Below are positions 1 to 3,345 of a stretch of 6,452 nucleotides of DNA, piece by piece (the first letter of the stretch is position 1; every line of letters begins with the position of its first letter). Origin of the DNA: WO2-35-19 sp964365465 (lineage in GTDB: Bacteria > Patescibacteriota > Minisyncoccia > Phycocordibacterales > WO2-35-19); contig CAYIPT010000028.1 in assembly GCA_964365465.1 (NCBI GenBank), positions 1 to 6,452 on the forward strand, given 5' to 3'. The notes beneath the pieces are model-generated. The model made no database searches and had not been told where the DNA came from. It saw only the letters and a list, made by a program, of their open reading frames with translations. Made by a program: the position numbers and the translations under genes.

Positions 1-54
1 TTTCATTTTGCGCCCAATTAAGAATTGAGTGCAATATGTATCTGACCTTAGACA
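1..54 (+). repeat. Left copy of 54-bp terminal inverted repeat
   Basis: Bases 1-54 are identical to the reverse complement of bases 6398-6451, with no mismatch, and the match stops abruptly after the segment TCTGACCTTAGACA. Within it, bases 2-40 fold into an imperfect hairpin with an AAG loop. Two origins are possible: the end of a multicopy mobile element at which assembly stopped, or a shared assembly k-mer. The length is near the common k=55, which fits a contig broken at a repeat. No transposase is present inside the window. The identity itself is certain; the mobile-element reading is inference. Confidence 0.9.
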
Positions 55-76
55 GGCAATGCTGTTTGGCATTGCC
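55..76 (-). terminator. Hairpin downstream of the 149-residue gene, weak terminator candidate
   Basis: GGCAATGC (55-62) and GCATTGCC (69-76) form a perfect 8-bp stem with a 6-base loop. It starts 14 bases after the stop of the 149-residue gene and directly abuts the 54-bp repeat. No T-run follows on the minus strand, so it is not a classical intrinsic terminator. A second small stem, ACTAG/CTAGT at 81-95, encloses the stop codon itself. The stem may instead belong to the neighbouring repeat, because the right-hand repeat copy also has a GC-rich hairpin beside it. Confidence 0.4.
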
Positions 77-90
77 CCGAACTAGAAAAC

Positions 91-540
91 CTAGTCATCA
101 TCTCCATCGGTCAAACCTCTATCGCCCCTCTCCTCTTCTCCCATTTTGGCGAGTTCAGAGAAAAACTTGGCCATGAAATTAACGATTAAAACTTTGGGAC
201 ACAATCTGCCAACCTCGGCGAGATAGACAATCAGTCCACAACCGAGATATAGCAGCTCAGTATCTTTCTGGTCGGGATAGCGGCCAATTATTCTTTCCAC
301 AACTTTTAGAGCAATCGTGTGTGTGTTCAAACTTGCCGGAGGATCTGGAGAAGCGAAAGGTTCTACCCCTTTCGAAACGAGCTTTGAAAATTCCACCGCA
401 TCAAAAAGAACGCCACGAGGTATGTCCGTCCTTGCCAAGCAGGGTTTTTGAACGGCTTCTTTCAGTTTCTCGGCCATCACTTTGGCCATATAGGCCCAGT
501 GTGACGGGCCAACAACTCCAATTGCAGGACTTTTAGACAA
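91..540 (-). CDS. Unrecognised 149-residue protein with N-terminal GVVGPSHW loop and acidic tail
   Basis: I do not recognise this family. The first 30 residues look like a strand, a glycine-containing turn and a helix (GVVGPSHW at 8-15), which resembles the start of a nucleotide-binding Rossmann-like fold, but no catalytic set is visible. Residues 96-132 are hydrophobic (LLYLGCGLIVYLAEVG, then a second aliphatic stretch) and could be packed strands and helices rather than a clear membrane span. The C-terminus is charged and ends in DGDDD. The TTG start is chosen because AGGTGA lies 3 bases upstream and a promoter lies just before it; the next in-frame ATG is at residue 18. The gene is more GC-rich (28 of 60 G/C at 121-180) than the toxin-antitoxin region beside it (11 of 60 at 841-900), which hints at a separate history. 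The reading frame is long and well placed, so it is probably a real gene. Confidence 0.7.
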   Translation of the reverse strand: MSKSPAIGVVGPSHWAYMAKVMAEKLKEAVQKPCLARTDIPRGVLFDAVEFSKLVSKGVEPFASPDPPASLNTHTIALKVVERIIGRYPDQKDTELLYLGCGLIVYLAEVGRLCPKVLIVNFMAKFFSELAKMGEEERGDRGLTDGDDD

Positions 541-543
541 GGT

Positions 544-590
544 TCACCTCTTTCTGCCTTTATTTATACGCTCTCTCAAAAATTTTGCAA
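544..590 (-). promoter_or_regulatory. Promoter and Shine-Dalgarno site of the 149-residue gene
   Basis: On the minus strand there is a -35 candidate TTGCAA (590-585), a 16-base spacer and a -10 candidate TATAAA (568-563). The expected start of transcription leaves a leader of about 13 bases carrying AGGTGA (549-544), complementary to the 3' end of 16S rRNA, before the TTG start at 540. This is the only convincing ribosome binding site in the window, and it decides the start. The boxes match the bacterial sigma-70 consensus reasonably (4 of 6 and 5 of 6); activity is inferred. Confidence 0.55.
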
Positions 591-598
591 CAAAATTC

Positions 599-640
599 AA
601 ATACACACATCTATGACGACCGTCTGCGATGTGTGTATTT
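599..640. repeat. Perfect 13-bp inverted repeat between toxin gene and next gene
   Basis: AAATACACACATC at 599-611 pairs perfectly with GATGTGTGTATTT at 628-640. Inside the 16-base loop, GACG (615-618) and CGTC (621-624) can pair again, giving a cruciform-like element of 42 bases. It starts 5 bases after the toxin stop and lies just upstream of the -35 candidate of the next gene. It may act as a bidirectional terminator (the stem ends in ATTT on both strands), as a protein-binding palindrome controlling the 149-residue gene, or as a small mobile repeat. No long T-run follows, so the terminator call is weak. The palindrome itself is certain. Confidence 0.8.
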
Positions 641-645
641 AAAGA

Positions 646-906
646 TTATCCATACAGTTCAGAATGGGTGCCAATTTTCATAAATACAAATAAGTCATTA
701 TCCCTTGGTTCAAATAATGTGCGAAAATCGCCTGTTATATTTATACTTCTCCATCCCGGATAAATAAATTCTACAGGGTGGTCATTTAATATGGGATCAA
801 ATTGGTTTTGTTCAAACATTCGTAATTTTTCGTAAAACTTGCTTTTAATTTTTTGGGATAATTTGTTAAAATTTTTAACAAATTTTCTGTGATAATCTAT
901 TTTCAT
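646..906 (-). CDS. RelE/YafQ-family type II toxin, likely mRNA endonuclease
   Basis: An 86-residue protein of typical RelE-family size. Family members cleave mRNA, usually in the ribosomal A site, and are held inactive by the adjacent antitoxin. The N-terminal half is helical and lysine-rich (residues 1-35). The second half carries DHP (42-44), GWRSINITGDFR (51-62) and the hallmark C-terminal GTHSELY (79-85). Aligned from memory with E. coli YafQ, His50, Asp67, His87 and Phe91 correspond to H43, D60, H81 and Y85, Trp68 to F61, while His63 corresponds to N56. The ATG overlaps the antitoxin TGA as ATGA, which implies translational coupling, and no Shine-Dalgarno site is seen. The family assignment is firm; the exact cleavage mode is not known from the sequence. 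Confidence 0.88.
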   Translation of the reverse strand: MKIDYHRKFVKNFNKLSQKIKSKFYEKLRMFEQNQFDPILNDHPVEFIYPGWRSINITGDFRTLFEPRDNDLFVFMKIGTHSELYG

Positions 907-1181
907 TTAGCGTGTTTTAAATAATTTATTGCATCTTCCGCATTATTAAAAACGGGGGAAAGATTTTTGCCTTTTTCAATATCTTTAGAAATTTTAAGCA
1001 ACTCGCGAACAACCTTATCTTTAAGTTGTGGGCGAATTATCAAACCAAAATCCAACTCATTATTGACGAAAGATTGGGTAGCTGATTTGTAAAAATCAGT
1101 CAGAGAAAAACCTTTGATTTGGGCTCTCTTTTGAGCTGCTTGTTTAAGTTTTTTATCTATTTTAAATATTACCGTGTCCAT
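903..1181 (-). CDS. RelB/DinJ-like antitoxin, 92 residues
   Basis: The N-terminus MDTVIFKIDKKLKQAAQKRA followed by GFSLTDFYKSATQSFV fits a ribbon-helix-helix DNA-binding domain of the RelB/DinJ type (residues 2-40): a short strand, then two helices joined at the Gly-Phe-Ser-Leu turn. The C-terminal part is charged and ends in a helix with NAEDAINYLKHAK, the usual toxin-wrapping region. It is the first gene of the pair and overlaps the toxin start by 4 bases. The ATG at 1181 is chosen over an in-frame TTG at 1217, because that TTG is the first half of the -35 box, so the extra 12 codons would lie upstream of the transcript. By family analogy it neutralises the toxin and represses its own promoter. 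Confidence 0.85.
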   Translation of the reverse strand: MDTVIFKIDKKLKQAAQKRAQIKGFSLTDFYKSATQSFVNNELDFGLIIRPQLKDKVVRELLKISKDIEKGKNLSPVFNNAEDAINYLKHAK

Positions 1182-1189
1182 ATATAAGA

Positions 1190-1217
1190 AGTATATATGA
1201 TGTATATATCCTGTCAA
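1190..1217 (-). promoter_or_regulatory. Promoter of the toxin-antitoxin pair, likely leaderless
   Basis: On the minus strand there is a consensus -35 TTGACA (1217-1212), a 16-base spacer and a -10 TATACT (1195-1190, 5 of 6). Only 8 bases separate the -10 box from the antitoxin ATG at 1181, so transcription should begin at or within a base or two of the ATG, giving a leaderless or nearly leaderless mRNA. This agrees with the absence of a ribosome binding site. Confidence 0.7.
1192..1208. promoter_or_regulatory. Candidate antitoxin operator
   Basis: Two TATATA arms (1192-1197 and 1203-1208) flank the 5-base spacer TGATG. The site overlaps the -10 box and the promoter spacer. Ribbon-helix-helix antitoxins usually bind short palindromes in this position to autorepress. 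TATATA is self-complementary and such AT runs are common, so this call is tentative. Confidence 0.45.
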
Positions 1218-1244
1218 GCGTATGTTTATTGATTTTTCTCTTCT

Positions 1245-1282
1245 CTCCTCTCCTGCTTCTAGGAGAGGGGCTGGGGGTGAGG
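1245..1282 (-). repeat. C-rich hairpin repeat abutting the rpsJ stop codon
   Basis: On the minus strand the element begins at the base after the rpsJ TAA with CCTCACCCCCAGCCCC and runs into a perfect 8-bp stem CCTCTCCT/AGGAGAGG (1268-1261 and 1254-1247) with a 6-base loop. C-rich CCTCACCCC...CCCCTCTCC inverted repeats are a familiar class of dispersed bacterial intergenic repeat (from memory, not checked). It may act as an mRNA 3' stabiliser or partial terminator; no U-run follows. A relative of similar design lies at 1695-1737. Confidence 0.65.
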
Positions 1283-1660
1283 TTAAATAATCTTCACATC
1301 TATATTTACTCCGGACGGCAAAGAAAGGTTTGTCAGAGAGTCCATTATTTTGGGAGATGGGTTTATGATGTCAATTACCCTTCTGTGCACGCGCATTTCA
1401 AACTGTTCGCGGGCGTTTTTGTAGATGAAGGGAGAGCGATTGACTGTCCATTTTTTAATTTCGGTCGGCAGAGGTATGGGTCCCACAATTTTGGCATCAT
1501 AACGGAGAGCGGTGTCAATGATTTGCTTAACCGAAAGGTCAAGCACTTTGTATTCGTAAGCCATTACCCTAATACGCAATTTAGAAATAGGCTCTTCCTT
1601 TTTGGTCTTGGGTTTAGCTACTTTTTTAGTAGTTTTCTTTTTTGTTTCTGCCTCTGCCAT
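1283..1660 (-). CDS. rpsJ: Ribosomal protein S10 (uS10)
   Basis: A component of the 30S ribosomal head and, in bacteria generally, the partner of NusB in transcription antitermination. Residues 27-125 match S10 throughout, with the signatures GPIPLPTEIKKWTVNRSP (60-77), KNAREQFEMRVHRRVIDI (81-98) and a terminal NIDVKI strand. The protein is 125 residues long against about 102-105 in most bacteria; the excess is a Lys-rich N-terminal tail (residues 1-26, KKKTTKKVAKPKTKKEE). The ATG at 1660 is preceded by an A-rich stretch without a Shine-Dalgarno site. It lies 77 bases after tuf with no clear promoter between, so co-transcription with tuf is likely. Unlike the usual S10 operon, rplC does not follow; a toxin-antitoxin pair does. 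Confidence 0.96.
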   Translation of the reverse strand: MAEAETKKKTTKKVAKPKTKKEEPISKLRIRVMAYEYKVLDLSVKQIIDTALRYDAKIVGPIPLPTEIKKWTVNRSPFIYKNAREQFEMRVHRRVIDIINPSPKIMDSLTNLSLPSGVNIDVKII

Positions 1661-1694
1661 TTTTTATTTTTTAATGTGCTGTTTTTCCTGTCTT

Positions 1695-1737
1695 CCCTCC
1701 CCTGATCAAGGGGAGGGTGCCCGCAGGGCGGGTAGGG
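1695..1737 (-). repeat. C-rich double-hairpin repeat abutting the tuf stop codon
   Basis: On the minus strand this starts at the base after the tuf TAA with CCCTACCCGCCC. A small GCCC/GGGC stem (1729-1719, 3-base loop) is followed by a perfect stem of GGGGAGGG and CCCTCCCC (1717-1710 and 1702-1695), extended to 9 bp by an A-T pair around a GATCA-type loop. It occupies half of the tuf-rpsJ gap. A transcript crossing it would carry a strong structure that could protect the tuf 3' end or reduce read-through to rpsJ. The general layout (C-rich lead after TAA, then hairpin) matches the element after rpsJ although the sequences differ. Confidence 0.7.
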
Positions 1738-2940
1738 TTACGCCACAATCTTCGTCACCACTCCCGCGCCTACCGTCTTGCCTCCCTCGCGGATGGCAAA
1801 CCTTTGCTGGGCCTCAAGAGCCACTGGCGCCACAAGTTTGACTTTGAACGTGATGGTATCTCCAGGCATGACCATTTCCACTCCTTCAGCCAAAGTAACT
1901 TCACCGGTAACATCAGTTGTTCTAATGTAAAATTGGGGTTTATAACCGGTAAAGAATGGGGTATGTCTGCCACCCTCTTCTTTTTTAAGAATGTAAACTT
2001 CCGCTTCAAAATCAGCGTGAGGAGTGACAGAACCCGGTTTGGCTATAACCTGGCCGCGATGAACATCTTCTTTTTTGAGACCGCGAAGCAAAATGCCCGC
2101 GTTGTCTCCGGCTTGGCCTTCTTGAAGCTGTTTATTGAACATTTCAATTCCAGTCACAGTTGTCTTTTGGGCCGCCCTAAGACCTATAACATCAACTTCT
2201 TCGCCCACCTTTACTACGCCTCTTTCAATTTTTCCCGTAACGACGGTTCCTCTGCCTTCAATTGAAAATATGTCTTCAATCGGCATCAGAAACGGCTTAT
2301 CAAGTTCGCGGACAGGAGTGGGCAAATAAGTATCAATAGTATCTACAAGTTCAACAACTTTTTTAGCATATTCATCATCCAGGTCCTTAGCTTCCAGGGC
2401 CTTAAGGCCAGAACCGCGGATTATAGGAGTTGCGGCGCCGTCATAATGATTTTTGGTCAAAAGCTCGCGAATTTCTTCTTCCACCAAGTCAATCAAATCT
2501 TGCTCAGCAACCATATCGCACTTGTTAAGGAAAACGATTACTTTAGGCACGCCCACTTGATAGGCCAAAAGAATGTGCTCTCTGGTTTGGGGCATAACTC
2601 CATCGGTCGCGTCAACAACTAGAATAGCGCCATCCATTTGAGCGGCGCCTGTAATCATGTTTTTGATGTAGTCGGCATGTCCCGGAGCGTCAACGTGAGC
2701 ATAATGCCTTTTGGGCGTCCAGTATTCGCTGTGGTGAAGAGCGATGGTAATGCCTCGGGCTTTTTCTTCCGGCGCGTTGTCAATATTATCAACTCCCTCA
2801 ACGCGAGCGCCATATCCTTCGGCCTTTTTCATGTCAAGGATTTTAAGAATAGCCGCTGTCAAAGTGGTTTTGCCATGGTCAACATGGCCGATGGTGCCGA
2901 CATTAACGTGAGCTTTAGAACGATCAAATGCTTCTGCCAT
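1738..2940 (-). CDS. tuf: Translation elongation factor EF-Tu
   Basis: The GTPase that delivers aminoacyl-tRNA to the ribosomal A site in the cytoplasm. At 400 residues it is normal in length. The G domain shows GHVDHGKT (18-25), switch I RGITI (62-66), DAPGH (84-88, including the catalytic His88) and NKCD (139-142). Domains 2 and 3 follow with GRGTVVTGKIERG, GGRHTPFF, GYKPQFYIRTTDVTG and RFAIREGGKTVGAGVV. Two departures from the common sequence are the DAPGH motif (DCPGH in most bacteria) and SGL at the G5 loop (177-179, SAL in E. coli). The ATG at 2940 gives the standard MAEAFDRSKAHVNVGTIGH start; the leader is AT-only and has no Shine-Dalgarno site. It is followed by rpsJ, an ancestral arrangement. 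Confidence 0.98.
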   Translation of the reverse strand: MAEAFDRSKAHVNVGTIGHVDHGKTTLTAAILKILDMKKAEGYGARVEGVDNIDNAPEEKARGITIALHHSEYWTPKRHYAHVDAPGHADYIKNMITGAAQMDGAILVVDATDGVMPQTREHILLAYQVGVPKVIVFLNKCDMVAEQDLIDLVEEEIRELLTKNHYDGAATPIIRGSGLKALEAKDLDDEYAKKVVELVDTIDTYLPTPVRELDKPFLMPIEDIFSIEGRGTVVTGKIERGVVKVGEEVDVIGLRAAQKTTVTGIEMFNKQLQEGQAGDNAGILLRGLKKEDVHRGQVIAKPGSVTPHADFEAEVYILKKEEGGRHTPFFTGYKPQFYIRTTDVTGEVTLAEGVEMVMPGDTITFKVKLVAPVALEAQQRFAIREGGKTVGAGVVTKIVA

Positions 2941-2954
2941 AATATTTTAATTAA

Positions 2955-2984
2955 ATTAAATAATAAACTTACTTTGCGGGGCAA
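2955..2984 (-). promoter_or_regulatory. Possible tuf promoter
   Basis: On the minus strand TTGCCC (2984-2979), an 18-base spacer and TTTAAT (2960-2955) lie 14 bases before the tuf ATG. The matches are moderate and the region is AT-rich, so chance is a real alternative. A strong separate promoter would be expected for tuf; otherwise it would be read from the promoter at 6337, more than 3 kb upstream. Confidence 0.3.
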
Positions 2985-3037
2985 AACCAAAAGCGCCCCT
3001 TTTTGTTAATATTCTACATAATAACAAAAACAAAATT

Positions 3038-3337
3038 TTATGCAAATATGCCGGCGGTAGCGCGTTTGAGACGAGAAAATTCTTCGGATACAATTTTATC
3101 AAAACCCGATACTCTAGTTTTGAGGAAAGAAATAATTTTTTGGTAATCGCTGCCCGCCTCGGCAATGGTATTTTCAAAATCATTCATGGCGTCCTCGTCC
3201 ATCACATCTACCGCCCTCTCCACCACCGATTCAAAAAGCATATTGCCTATTTTTTCAATCATCCTTTCCTGCTCTCGGGAATCCATATTTTCCAGTCCGA
3301 AGTCCTTTGCTATTTTTTTGTTTATTTCGTCATTCAT
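3038..3337 (-). CDS. Small helical protein, possibly DUF5663-like
   Basis: A 99-residue, acidic, apparently all-helical protein without signal peptide or membrane span. It begins MNDEINKKIAKDFGLENMDSREQERMIEKIGNM-type sequence (residues 1-33), then VVERAVDVMDEDAMNDFENTIAEAG, and ends in a helix with SFLKTRVSGFDKIVSEEFSRLK. The pattern recalls small Patescibacteria proteins that I associate with DUF5663; this is from memory. The ATG lies 8 bases after the stop of the 992-residue gene, with A-rich sequence and no Shine-Dalgarno site, so the two are almost certainly co-transcribed and perhaps act together. A second, out-of-frame ATG overlaps the start (ATGAATGAC). Function is unknown. Confidence 0.8.
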   Translation of the reverse strand: MNDEINKKIAKDFGLENMDSREQERMIEKIGNMLFESVVERAVDVMDEDAMNDFENTIAEAGSDYQKIISFLKTRVSGFDKIVSEEFSRLKRATAGIFA

Positions 3338-3345
3338 TTTTGTTT

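Noticed and set aside
1229..2329. Several long open frames on the plus strand across rpsJ and tuf
   Set aside because: They are antisense to strongly conserved genes, have no recognisable protein features and no initiation signals; they are shadow frames.
2978..3004. GGGGC/GCCCC hairpin followed by five T on the plus strand, resembling a terminator
   Set aside because: The stem is only 5 bp with a 12-base loop, it faces the plus strand where no gene ends, and on the minus strand no T-run follows. It could at most stop antisense transcription.
2956..3183. A 75-residue minus-strand frame overlapping the 99-residue gene
   Set aside because: It is in another frame of the 99-residue gene, has no leader signal, and its hydrophobic composition reflects AT-rich sequence.
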